Shown here piece after piece: positions 13,576 through 26,000 of a stretch of 64,000 nt of DNA. The notes under the pieces were generated by a model. The model saw nothing but the letters and a program-made list of their open reading frames with translations. It searched no databases and was not told the origin of the DNA. This DNA comes from Heliocidaris erythrogramma (lineage: Eukaryota > Echinodermata > Echinoidea > Camarodonta > Echinometridae), in contig CM046853.1 in the NCBI GenBank assembly GCA_025617745.1, positions 9,874,974-9,938,973 on the forward strand, in the 5' to 3' direction. The translations under genes and the position numbers were made by a program. Position 1 is the stretch's first letter; each line of letters opens with the position of its first letter.

Positions 13576-16344
13576 CTGTATAATACAAGACAAACTTTGC
13601 CAGTGGTAGACAGGATAAAAACGAACAAGTAACTGCACATGCAGGAGACTGGTAATTCTTTGAAATTGACGTGTTAAAAAACAATATTCAAGCTCATCCA
13701 CCGTTTGGAATAAGTATATTTTCTTTAAATTGAAGCTAAGTGATGCTAATCTCTTTTGGTCGTATATTTGTATTAATTTGTAATATCAAGTTAATATATT
13801 ATTAACTTGTTTACTTCAGAATAGCTTGTTACTTATTCTTCCATTTTCGCCCTTTTAGATTCCTACTAAGCTCCTACCACGCCTCTCTGACGCCCGTTAC
13901 GTATAGCGATGCAATGTGTTCACATCTTTGCAAGATTACAGTCCATATACGCTCCCTTTAGGCTCGATGCAAGATTTAACGACTAGGTGATGGGCTTCCC
14001 TCCAATGACACTAATCTGTATTGACAGGTTAGCTAGAGGCCATTTTCAAACTCGGTGCACATGCAATATAAACTCCTGGCTTTGTCTCCAATTATCCTTC
14101 TGCTGCAGTAGACATTAACTGGAATCAGGGATTAGTTGGTGGCGAATGATTTGCACGGGTTGGAAAACAGGATGATTTGAGTTATGTCAGGGGTACACAA
14201 TATTCATGAATATTTCATTTAAAAAAATTCTAGACCCCCTTGAGAAATGAGTGCCTTCGTTCAACAGTCATATTATCACTATCTTTCGAACGTAAAATAT
14301 TTTCCTTCAGTTGTAGCATTATTTAAAAAAAAAATCAGATGCCTTAATGATCTACGTTTGAAAGGGGCACTTTTTTAGGGGTGGGGTGTTGTTGTACTTC
14401 AGGTTTCAAAAGGGGATAAGCACTGGCCTCTTGTGCCCCTCCCCCCATAAAAAATCGTCAATGCTGTCATTGTTTGCTTTGTTACTGTTATAAATATAAT
14501 GTGGAAATACATCAGGTATAGGGAAGTGAAATTTAATTCTAAACGTTTCGATAATATAGGTACAAGACTAGAAGAGAAGGATATGAAATGTTTTTATGAT
14601 GTGAGAAATTATGATTCAGACCCAAAGCATTATTGCATTCTGTAATTTTGAAAAATAATTTACATTATCTACATGAGCGTAAAATCTCAGTCGCCCTTTA
14701 AAAATATTTACGTGTGCAAAACTTGAATACGAGTAAAGATTACCGATTCCGAGAAAAGGTGAGGAGGCATGGGTCACGAATAAGAGATTAAAGAATGCTT
14801 GAAAAGGACAAAAAGAGACAACAACCTGCTCGGAAAAAAATAACTAGGCGTTTTTAGTTTAATATTCCAGTGAGCGGGACTCGATCAAGCTCGTCGCTAG
14901 ATGTCACAGTATAAATTGATTGCACTGAGAGGTGTCTCCTCCAGCTTTTAGATGGTTGAATAACGACTCCTTTTAGTCTGGAAAATTGGCTTCCAAATTG
15001 ACACCAGGAGCACTTTTCTTCTCATCTTGTATGCAAGAGGACAGGTGCTTCCTGGCAGGCACTTCGCTCAATCCGGCTGGCTCCATCCTACCTTACGAAT
15101 ACTCCATTTCGAATAGTCAATACGAGACGATTTTTCTTGAAGAAGATCAATATTGTGCGCTGTCGATCTTCTGACTGGTGCCTTGCTATCTGTCTCCCCC
15201 TCCCCTCCCCTCTCTCCCACTCTCTCTTTCTCTCTCCCCCTCTCTCTCCCTCTCTCCCTCTCTCTCTCCCTCTCTCTCTTTCTCTCTCTGTCGTGCTGCA
15301 GATAGTAATGTGAAGTGGGCTGTATTAAAAGAAACATGAATTACATATCAAGACAATTACTATATGCTCCAACCTCATTTTCTTTTTTCAAAGGCTAAAT
15401 CGAAGTGTAGCAATATCCTTACGACAAAATGGTGTATAATACGTTGCTTCCTAAGTTAGTTACATACATTGCATTATAACGATGTGTTTGCATGTTTGAT
15501 GTATGCAGTTCCAAACCTGTAGAATTCAAACAATCCAAAAGAAAAATACCCCCTTCTTCACAATAAATAAATGAATGAATAAAAACATTCAAAGGGAAAT
15601 CGACGAAGTAGCAACGGTGCATGACCCCAAATACATGTATTTGCTATAATTATGTAATCAAATATTTGACCCATGGTCAGCTTTGTAACTAACGTGCCCA
15701 GGTTAATGGATGTGAAAGTTCACTTGAAATGAAGGAACATGACGACAACAAACTTTTTAATCTTTTTAACAAATGAACTTTCTTTTCATTTCTAACTCAT
15801 CCACAATATATTGTGCAAACAGAAGCCTTTATCATAGCAAAACAGCCCGAAATTATCACGATCCCTAACTTTGTTCAAGATAAGCATGACTGTGCAGGTA
15901 TAGAATATTCCAGTTCAAAGATGATTCGCAGTTATCGAAATAAAAATACTGTATACTCTACTCTACTGTATATAACAAAAATGGAAATAGACGATCCCGA
16001 AGTGTAGATCATTGCATCTCAATCACTTTTATTTGGGTTTGAGTGACAAGAAGGATTTATCGTTTTATCGCTCGCTCTTTTAAGACGTCCCACTGTGAAT
16101 GATTAATGTTTACATACCCGTAGAGATTATCATCATGTAAAATGCATTATCTGGTTAAGAGCCCGTCTTCCTTAGATGTGTTTATTCTTGAAATGGATGG
16201 CATGCGCTCCTCCTTCAATGAGAGAAATAGAGAGAGAGAGGGGGGGAGAGGGGATCATCAGAAAGAAAGAGAGAGGGAGGGGAGAGACGGGGGGGGGGGC
16301 ATCATAAAGAAAGAGAGAGAGAGGGGTAGGGGTGACAGAGAGAA

Positions 16345-16376
<32 letters not shown>

Positions 16377-19300
16377 GGGGCGGGACATCAGAGGGGGAGA
16401 AAGAGAGAGAGAGGGGGGGGGGGGGGAGACAGACGACGAGAGATGGAGAAAGGCGGTGAGAGACGAAAATAGGTCTATATGGATGATGAAGAGATAGTGC
16501 CGGGGGGGGGGGGGTGAAAATCTATCAAACCTCCCCCTGAAAATAAAGAAATATATAATGCACAAAATATATATTTCAGAATTAAGCAGGGCTGAACAAT
16601 ATTCTACATTTACCCCATTTGTAATTTAGTTATATTAGAGGCATGAACACTCATATTTATTGCCCAATGTTATTGCATTCGCGTGACGCTTCACTTTGAT
16701 ATACATTGTAATTTGATTTTGATACAGGGCCTCTCAAATATATTCTAAGATGCGCTGTTTTGTTTGCTTTGTACCTCCAACATCCCTCATCTTCTTCTCT
16801 CATCCTCGTCACTTGAAGCTGATCAACCAAGCCAGAAAACAGTGTTCGGGTGCTCGCAGCCATGATTAAGGGCTGTAGACAGAATGTAAAAATAGATCAA
16901 ATTACATAGAAGCCTGGGTAATGAAGATCTTTCGCCTTGTTTAATTGACCTTTCTATGCGAAAAATAACAGGAAGTTCCTGTATTGCAAAGAAAAGTTTT
17001 TATTTCACTTTCATAAGCTGTGATATCTAGAACATTTATGAGATACATTAGTAAGGTTAAAATACGCATGAAGCCGTAAGCAATAACATACTTTGGGATG
17101 GCAAAATAAAAGAAAAACTGTGACTGCGCGTATTAAGGATACATTACATTATTTTCTGCTGGTACTTTTGTAATTGTAAGTTTTGAATGCAATGCGTCAC
17201 GTACAGGGGAACTGCATGCATGGTTATCTAACTGCTTGTTTATCATTTATTCTATTTCATGTTTTTTTTAGATTCATCATGCTTATATTAAAATACATGT
17301 TCATTCTATCTTTACAAGAATTTGTTGTTTCATCTGAGTTAAAAATAACACCCGACCCGACCCGGCTTGTTAGCGAGTGATGAACTAAATAGATTGCTTT
17401 ATGCTTTCTTTGATGTGTCATGATAGCCTCTCCAATTCCACATTTTATTTGAGATTACGGCAATTACTCGATCTACTGCATTTCGAATACTCTGTATACC
17501 TCTCCCTATCTCTCTTCTCCCTTCTCTCCCCCTCTCTTTCTCTCGTTCTCGTGTCTCTTAATCTCCGCTTATCAGATTTTGTCGTTTAAATTTAATGTCA
17601 TCAACTGCTCTCGCCTTGAAAATAAAAACATCTGAACAGCCAACAAAAGCATTTCATGCTGCTTGATTCCTCCTCCCACTCTACCGTTATATAGGTCTGT
17701 GTTCATCAATTATTCTTCGTGCTGCTTATTTAATTGGATTTAACAATTCAGAATATTGAATCAGCGTCTCACCAAACATGCAAAGACGAACTCTCGAAGA
17801 AGTCACTCCATAAAGTATTCTAGTAAAAGATTAAATGCGTGATCGCACGGTTGCATTGCTTGTCTAACCAACTGAGATGTTTGCATACTTCAAGCTCTAG
17901 TCTTCCTGTGGAGACAGAAGAAAAAGTACTTCTTGCAAAGAGACGTTAACAGCGAAACACAACAAAATAAACTGACAATGTGTTATTACTGCCTGAAGCG
18001 TTTTGATTCAAAAATTCAGTGTATAGAAGTTGTATGGAGATGACAGACTTGCATGGATTCATTGTCAGTAATAATTTTTTTTTTTGTATTGTAAAAGTGT
18101 AGACTAATTCGAAAAGTCGAGGACAAATTTAAAGTTACTTGTCGGAACCATGTATTGGTAATAGTATACATGAATGAGATTTTAGTCAACCCTTTGAAGC
18201 ACGTCTCCACCCTTCTCACTCGTCATATAGCTGGGCATCCAGCCTTTATTAATTCAATCTTGCCATCACCTGCCCCTGTGCGCTGGATGAAAGATTACCC
18301 TACCCTGACATGCCTGGAGCACTTTTATTCACGGATCGATGATAGTGGCACTTTCTTTTATTTATATTATTGAACCTATATCACTCATGCCTTACACTTG
18401 TGCTTTATGGGGCCAGAAAGGGTAGGCAGTTTGGCTTAGGTATAGAGTTACCCTTTTTAAGTCTTGTATTAATCTTATATTGATTGATTTATCTCCGATA
18501 GATTTAATAAAGCGTTTGATTTTAAAGGTTTTTCTCAAAATGTTACATGGAATTGGTGATCTTTTTCGTGCCCCTGTTGAATAGAGTTTGATGAATGGAT
18601 TATTTGCGAAGAACGGAATATAATGGTATACCTGACAGGCTGCGGGTTAGACTATCCAATTTGACGGGGTCGCTTCGCATGATTGCGTCATATTACGCTT
18701 GATGTGATAGAGCTTGCTCAGATGCGCCCATAAATCAAAGTCATTCTTTACACTCATATGCACAAGCTTTCTATCAGCACTAGATATGAACACATTGAAC
18801 GCATGGAGTGTGTTTAAGCATTGGACCCCGTCTGTGTTTAAAGCAATGTGAGGATTTAATAAGATTACTATTTTTAAAGGTGAATTTGAGTTCTTAAAGA
18901 GGCTGTACACTCACTATACAGCTTCCCATCACTATCATGCATCCCATGCAGGGTAAAGATCATTAGTTTATTCACGCTGAGGAATATAGGGTGCCATTCT
19001 TCCGTGTTGCAAATTCGTACACTCTGCATGGATGAAACCCGACTTTCTCCGGTGAAAAATTGAACTTCAAAAGGTACACTTTTTAGAAGTGCAAGAATTA
19101 AGTTGGAGTTGAACCACAAAAGGTTCAATTTTGAATCCCGAGGGGTGCTGCTATTGTGTCGGTTATGCATGCTCCATTTAGGTGCATATACGAACCTTTA
19201 TTTCTTAATGTAGACAGAGATGTAACAAAAAAAAAAAATAAAAAATAAAAAATAAATAATGGGGGGATAGTTGCCTAGTACCTCCTTGGTCTTAGAGAGT

Positions 19301-20865
19301 CATGCAATTCTGATTTCAAAGATTTCTTCCATTTTTCCACTATACTACTGATTATAATCTCGGGATATGATAATCTAAGCGATATTCGAATACATCTTGC
19401 TTGTGATTTTTGTCATGCCAAGATGGTTTAAGTTTGGTTGGTATTTTGTTGTTATGTCACACCACTAATTAATATTCATTATCCGTCACGCAGTGACTCT
19501 CGTGGTAATCAATCTCAAATACGTTAATAGAAAATATACGAATGACAAAGGCAGTTAGGTATATAGTGTATATGACGTGGATTTAAACAAATCACAATAC
19601 AGGCTTGTAAATATATATTTTTTAAGCAGTAAGGTATAACAAGCTTATACTATTGCAATTTCAATAATGAATAATTATAAAAATAGAATAACTTCTTGTT
19701 TATAGTTTGTATTCGTTATTGGACATTATGCTTAATATGTGACAAATTGTAATTCCATGGAGATAAAGCTGGTCATGGACAGTTACATGGTAATCATTTT
19801 GCTAACGATAGCCTTGTCGCATCATGACTAATGAAATAATTAATTACCATCCTTTGCCGTCGCGAGGAAGGATGTAACGTTGAGCAATGTCACGTAAATT
19901 TAAAGGTGGTATATAGTTTGGTGAATTGCATCGTTTGGTTTACTCTAGAAAAGTGTCTGGGAAGTAAGACTACCCTGATGAATGTCAGAGGAGGAGTGTC
20001 TTTCTAATCGATGCACGTCCTATCATGAAGGAATCGTCGCTGGGTTTGGTTATAATAAACTTTGTACAGTTGTTTGAGGATGTTGAACATGTACATCGGT
20101 CACATCAGCTAGTGAGCCGTGGTTCAACTGGGTGATCGTCATATTCTACGAACGAAGGTAACCAACGGGAATTAATACCGGTCAAATTAATGGTTTGATC
20201 GTATGCTTCATGCATATTATACACACCAATATTGTTTGTTGATGTTGCATTCAATTGTAATTGAGCACTCTTTGTTCGATGATGAGACATAAAAAACCGA
20301 ATTCGCAAGTGTTTGTGCGCCAAAGGAAATCATGTGAGCTGTTGTGGGATTTCATCTTCAAACTACATTGTTATTAGTGTCTTGAGACTACCAGTACATG
20401 ATCTAGAAGGTGTGATTAAGGTGATTTGCTGAGGCCAAATCATTTTCAAAGTATTTTGCAAGTCATTGTGTGGTGCATGGATATGAAATATGACAAAATT
20501 TGATGCGAAAACAAATTTGCCACAAAGTGGGATGTGCATCAAATTTTCGTTATTGAACATGCATGTGTTTTCATCCATGAAGTCTTAGTTGATGTTTGAA
20601 TGCGATTGGAAAGCACTTTGATTTCTTTTGCTTCGGTCTACACATCGTTTTGTTGTTTTTGTTTTTATATGAGACAGTGACGAATATAGTTATCATACCA
20701 TCATAATTAATTTGATTATCGACGAAACATGTGGTCAGAATCTTTCATAGTGGCACGACCAACTGAAGATGTGTAAGAAAATACTTGGATGATATGTAAC
20801 ATTTTATTCTGGGAAGTGGAATGCAAATTATGAGACAAGCAACAAGGGCATATTTTAGACCTACA
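13576..20865. other. intergenic, no gene recognised; polypurine/polypyrimidine tracts
   Basis: No reading frame here resembles a protein family, including the longer ones (up to 98 codons). Simple sequence includes (CT)n-rich 15,185-15,288, the 16,220-16,515 tract listed separately, CT-rich 17,495-17,550, a T-run at about 18,077, and an A-rich patch at 19,228-19,260. Confidence 0.55.
16222..16515. repeat. (GA)n/(G)n polypurine tract
   Basis: Nearly pure purine on the + strand: alternating GAGA blocks with G-runs at about 16,240, 16,290, 16,417 and 16,501. Frames through it are low-complexity artefacts. Confidence 0.8.
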
Positions 20866-21080
20866 TACTCTCTAAATTCCTTAGATTGAAAACTCAATCG
20901 AACAGATTGCTGTCAGTGACGAATCTAAGTTAGATTGAAATTTCAACCGAAATAGATTACAATTTCAATCTGATAGATTGAGTTTTAAATCTAATTTGGT
21001 TGAAATGTCAATCTAACTTAGATTCGTCACTGACAGCAATCTGTTCGATTGAGTTTTCAATCTAAGGAATTTAGAGAGTA
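20866..21080. mobile_element. 215-bp near-perfect hairpin MITE
   Basis: Each arm is about 100 bp. The left arm starts 'tactctctaaattcc' and the right arm ends 'ggaatttagagagta'. The outer ~75 bp of each arm pair without visible mismatch, and a few mismatches appear near the centre (about 20,973). Internally the word 'tagattgaa' and its complement 'ttcaatcta' recur. The terminal 'ta' on both sides is compatible with a TA target duplication as used by mariner-type elements, which is inference. It lies about 1.8 kb upstream of gene 1 exon 1. Confidence 0.85.
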
Positions 21081-21189
21081 CTGGGTTTTTATCAAAGCCA
21101 TTTTTTACTGGTTCTTACCAGTGAAATTACTCCGATTAAAATGTCAAATGTGACAACTCGTCCATCAAGCAAAGTATGTTTTCTGTATA

Positions 21190-21375
21190 GTGGCGTATCC
21201 AGCAGAGGGAATACGGTGGAGCCGGCGTGCGCCCTCTTTACCAGAAACCCCCGCCCCCCCCCCAAGAATATAGAATAGAAATAGAAAAATAAAAGATATA
21301 AATGAATAAAATAAATAACATGAAAATAAATCACAATAATGGAAAATAGATAAAGAAGAAGAATAAATAAATGAA
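21190..21375. repeat. dispersed repeat fragment ('gtggcgtatccag' type) with C-run and A-rich tail
   Basis: Begins 'gtggcgtatccagcaga', followed by a C-run (about 21,249-21,263) and an A-rich tail. Related 'gtggcgtatccag', 'gtagccagg' and 'ctacgccactg' strings occur at 31,210, 38,063, 38,220, 44,755, 52,068 and 60,293, usually next to long G or C runs. Confidence 0.5.
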
Positions 21376-21449
21376 TAATAATAATACAACATCCATCGGG
21401 TATAGGGCACAGGAGGCTGCCCACATGCACCCCATCGTTATGGAAAGAT

Positions 21450-21640
21450 TCCGCTCCCTGCTTATTAATTACTGGATATTTATGTGTACTCTCTATTTTA
21501 TAACCTTAAACCATGTAAAATGTATTATATTATTGAATATTGAATTGTATGATTGATTTTTTTGGTCAAAATCAAATGTTCTGTTCTGTTCTGTTGGAAA
21601 TGAAAATAAAACTGAAACTGAAACTGAAACCGATATCCAT
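21450..21640 (+). mobile_element. LINE 3' end with (ACTGAA)n-like tail
   Basis: AT-rich 3'-UTR-like sequence ending 'ctgttggaaatgaaaataaa' and then 'actgaaactgaaactgaaac'. A short tandem hexamer after 'aataaa' is the usual end of CR1-like non-LTR elements. No coding remains. Confidence 0.45.
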
Positions 21641-21984
21641 TAGAATGATTAGTGTTGTCTTACCAAGGTTTCAGGTATATACCCGCGATCACTGCCTAGA
21701 GGTTAGATCTAATTCATTAACCCATTTTTGTTAAAACAGTGAAACACTTTGCCAGCCAAGTAGGACTTGGCAAGGGTGGTCACCGGTTACTATATAGAGG
21801 AATATCTAATGTGCTAGACTTTCATTCATCAGTTGGAAATGGTCTACAAGGAATAGATTCATTTTATACCTTTACATCCCCAGGTGTAACGTTGCTTCAT
21901 CTTTTTTATTTCGATTCACATGTTTTGGTATATATAGGACTGAAAGACAAACGTAAATAAGATCATATTATTTGGGAGGTACAT

Positions 21985-22605
21985 ACAACAAATTCGAAGA
22001 AGTGATTTTTTGACCAAATTCTATCTTTTCAAATGCCCTTAATGTGTTTAAATGAAGACAGTATTGTTTAAAATTTTCGTTAGAAAACACAGTTATTAAA
22101 GCGTTAAGTGTACAAGGTATGTACATTAGTTGTTAATTTCATTTACAAATGGATCGGGGTTTTTTTGTTGACCAAATTCTATGTTGTCAAATACCCCTCA
22201 TGTATTTCAATGAAGACAATATTGTTTGATTATAATATTCATTAGAAAACAAGTTATTAAGCGCTGTACAACTTACGTACTTAGTTATTAATTTCATTTA
22301 CAAATGGATCGGGTTTTTTTGTTGACCAAATTCTATGTTGTCAAATACCCTTATGTATTTAAATGAAGACAACATTGATTAAAATTTCATTAGTAAACAC
22401 AGATATTAAGCGTTGTGTAACGTATGTACGTTAGTAGTTAATATTTCATTTACTAATGGATCGTTTTTTGTTGACCAAATGCTATGTTTTCAAATACCCC
22501 TTTATTGTTGATTAACATTTTCATTATATAGAAAACACAGTTATTAAGCGTTGTACAACCTATGTTCTTTGTTTTTAATTTCATTTACAAATGGATCGAT
22601 TTTAC
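21985..22605. repeat. tandem array, ~150-170 bp unit, four copies
   Basis: Units share 'ttgaccaaattctat', then 'tcaaatacccc' or a variant, 'aaatgaagacaa', 'tagaaaacac', 'ttattaagcg', and 'aatttcatttacaaatggat'. The 'gaccaaattctatgtt' or related landmark occurs at about 22,010, 22,170, 22,323 and 22,470. The fourth copy is internally deleted. The array ends about 300 bp upstream of gene 1 exon 1. Confidence 0.85.
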
Positions 22606-22666
22606 TTTCCCCCCTAGGGTTGTTAACATTCAACCATCTGTGTTAGAGTTGTCCTGAAAGACTCCT

Positions 22667-22804
22667 GGGGAGCGTTTCATCAAGCGTTGTGTCGGTGATT
22701 TTTACCGACAAATTTGCTCTCAGCCAATCAGATGCAAGGATTTCAGTAGCTTATAACAGTTGTCGGTAAAAATCACTGACAAAATGCTTGATGAAACGCT
22801 CCCC
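22667..22804. mobile_element. 138-bp hairpin MITE ('gagcgtttcatcaagc' ends)
   Basis: Inverted ends 'ggggagcgtttcatcaagc' and 'gcttgatgaaacgctcccc', then 'gtcggtgatttttaccgaca' and its near-complement. A related copy lies at 24,604-24,739. It ends about 90 bp before gene 1 exon 1, inside the presumed upstream intron or 5' region. Confidence 0.8.
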
Positions 22805-22895
22805 TGATGTAGCTCTGCATTGCTTCACATTGCTTAATCCACTCAACTAATTTCCGCGCTCGTCTCTTGCTTGTGTATTTTTTTTTCATTTACAG

Positions 22896-23042
22896 ATTGA
22901 GTGGAACCACGACTCACAATGACTTCCATGAGTAAATTCGCCTTTTGGTGTGCGTTGATTTTAATGTTCACCTTCACCATTCTCGTCTACATCTCACCTT
23001 CTAAACCATCCATACAATCATCAGTACTTGGAAGAATATCAG
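22896..23042 (+). other. gene 1 exon 1 (5'UTR end plus 41 codons)
   Basis: Begins after a T-rich tract and 'catttacag', has 23 nt of 5'UTR, then ATG at 22,919. The 41 codons include a 19-residue hydrophobic segment. It ends at 'tcag/gtgagt' in phase 1. The acceptor in front implies at least one further non-coding exon upstream, not located. Confidence 0.85.
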
Positions 23043-26000
23043 GTGAGTTCATATTATTTTGTTCCTTGAAATAACAAAATACAGTTTTCTTTGCTGTAAA
23101 TTGTTTGATTAGAGTATACACATCAGAGCTGGATAAGCTTAAAAATAAAAATTGGTTGCCCTATAGAAAGTTGGCCGACTTGTGATTACTCAAAGCTGTA
23201 GATAAAAATGCATGATTGTAATAAGAAAAAGTAATTTTCAGTAAAAATATTGATTTGATAAAACTGGAAATGAGCTCTTTGAAAAGAAGACCAGATTACT
23301 CATTAGTCATTTCGTTGAAGTGAAATAAGATACAAATTGTTCCTGTAGACATTGTTATGTCGATCAAGACGGATTCACGCTTCAGATGAGCAAGTGGGGT
23401 GATTAATTTGTCCTGACACTCTTTTAATGAAGTTTGGCCTGTCATGCAAGGGCGTGCTTCTCGGTCTTACTTGTCTTAAGTGATACTGATTAAACAAACT
23501 ATTTAAAGACATATTTCAAGGTCAAAGATCGTACATTATCCTGAAATTTGCTTGATTTAAGTGGCACATTTAGCAAAATATAGATTCATTTACAAAATGA
23601 GAATAAAATATTCATATCGTTAAAAGTACTATGTATTAATTCTAAAAAAAAATCTTTCCCCTTAATGAGATATATCATAATCATGTTGCATTTATAATGC
23701 CACCGCACACTACGATCTGCATGACTACGATCCGATTTTGGAAGCGTTGACAATTGTATTTGATTTGAACATCCACACAAGTCATGTAAAATATAAATGA
23801 TCGAGATCCTGAATAGTCATATGAATAATGAAAACAATTTGTTTGGGTGGCAAGCTTCCTCGTGGGAGGAAAAGCCCAAATCTGCTCCGAATCGTAGTGA
23901 CGTCAGCCCAGTCGTGCGATTGTTTACGATTCGAAGCCGATTTGGCGTTTATTCCAAACAGAAGGTTTACAATGCACTAAAATTTTGCTTGTAGTACAGT
24001 ATTCACATTATCATTCAGAATCTCAGTGAAGAAGATTGTGATTGTTCAATATAATATGTAATTGCGATTTATTCAAAATCGGTTAGCATGCAATCGGATC
24101 GTGCGGTGGCCTAGAGACTTCAGTTCTGGTAGCAAAGATCATGTACGGCTGTAACCACATCTCAAGATTTCATTTTAGATAGAAGTTACGAGATAATTCT
24201 GCCAATACTATTGTTATCCTTGTTAACTCACTGGACTTTTCTATCGTAATGACTTTTGAGGTTGAGTCCGTTCCAACCTTAATGCACCAAGCTCATTAGT
24301 GATTATGCTCTGCTCGTGGGAGATATAGATGCGAGCGCTTTTATCTTTCAGGTTTCGAGTATAGACTGCTAATGAGAAACATGTACCACACGATAGTCTG
24401 AATTAATATGCCCTTTTAAATGATATCAGCTTATAAGTAAAATGGCGAGTTGAGAGGAAAGGAGAAAACCGACAATCAGGAGAGAGAATATGCTTTTAGT
24501 GAACAAACTTATGAGCATCATTATGTCCGTGTGGTGCGATGATTGGATCGGACATGTAATTACCTGTTCAATATTAGGTTGGTTAAAGGGAAATGTAACC
24601 AAGGCCCCGTTTCATAAAACCTGTCGTCAATGACAAGTTGCAATAACTGTTATAAGCTACTGAAATCCTTGCATCTGATTGGCTGAGAGCAAATTTGTCT
24701 GTAAAAATCACCGACAAGACACTTGATGAAACGCCCCCAGATGTCCTCTAATGAAGGAAAAAAGCCTACCCAGTCACATGGTCAAAATAACTGTAAAACT
24801 ACAGGTTTCCTGGCCCTTTTTCCTGTAAAACAACAGCAAGTTTGTTGGTTTACCGGAAATCAGCATTTATTTTCAATCGCCCGATAAAAAACACCGTTAA
24901 AAAAACATTTTCTCATATTTTAACAAGTTACCCTGTTAAATTACCAAATATGTGGGAAAACACTTATATGAATATTCATGAATTTTTAGTAAGCGTATGG
25001 TTTGGGGTTGCCCGATTTAGTAACTGTCACAAAAGGAATAAAAAACTATAAGGTGCATATAAAAGATTGAATTAACTGGGCGTTGTGGCGTGCGCCTGTA
25101 ATCCAGCTACCAGTGGAAGTTATAAACTGATTCAGCGGACCCAGGTTCGAGACTGAGTCACGTCTTTCGGATGGTGACGTTAAAGGTCGGTCCCAGACGT
25201 AAATAATCATATCTGATTGATACACGTCTGTAAAAACCCAATACACACACACACACGCGTTGTGGCGTGCGCCTGTAATCCAGCTACCAGTGGAAGCTAT
25301 AAACTGATTCAGCGGACCCAGGTTCGAGACTGAGTCACGTCTTTCGGATGTTAAAGGTCGGTCCCAGACGTAAATAATCAATAATCTGTAAAAACCCAAT
25401 TACACACACACACACAATTAACTAGATTAGGATATGCTTAAGATAGGATAGATTAAGGTATATAGAGAATAGGATAACATAAAGCATGGCTATACACTAA
25501 TAACTGTAAAACTACGGACTTTCTGGCTTTCCTTGAGACTGACTACAAATTATTTTAAATTTACAGTCTCTTTCCTGTAAAAAAACGGAAATATTTTTTA
25601 CAGACTGTAGTTTTACATGAGGCTGTAAAATAACGTGCACTCCTGGCGTTTCGACTGCCAGGAAATTTCCTGTAAAAATACCCACATATTTTTTAACAGT
25701 GTACTCAGTCAAAACATGGTCAAAATAAATGAGAAAAGTATTGTTTCAGTAATTTCGTATTATATAGGCCTAGTGCTCCCACAGTGACATTCATTACCAT
25801 TTCATCAATTTGATATTCCACTAATTTTTATGATCTCAAATTTTGAACATTCATAGATTTCTCTTTGTAGTCTAATTTCGTTCAAACTTTCACCTTGTGT
25901 TGTGTTGACCAATTTGTTTCTCTTAATTTCTGCTTTTATTCAAAGCTATAATTTCTATGAAAAATTTATAGTTTATGCAACAGATACTATAGAGTAGCCT

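Noticed and set aside
15068-15337. Arg/Glu-repeat protein frame on the minus strand
   Set aside because: Direct translation of a CT/GA simple repeat.
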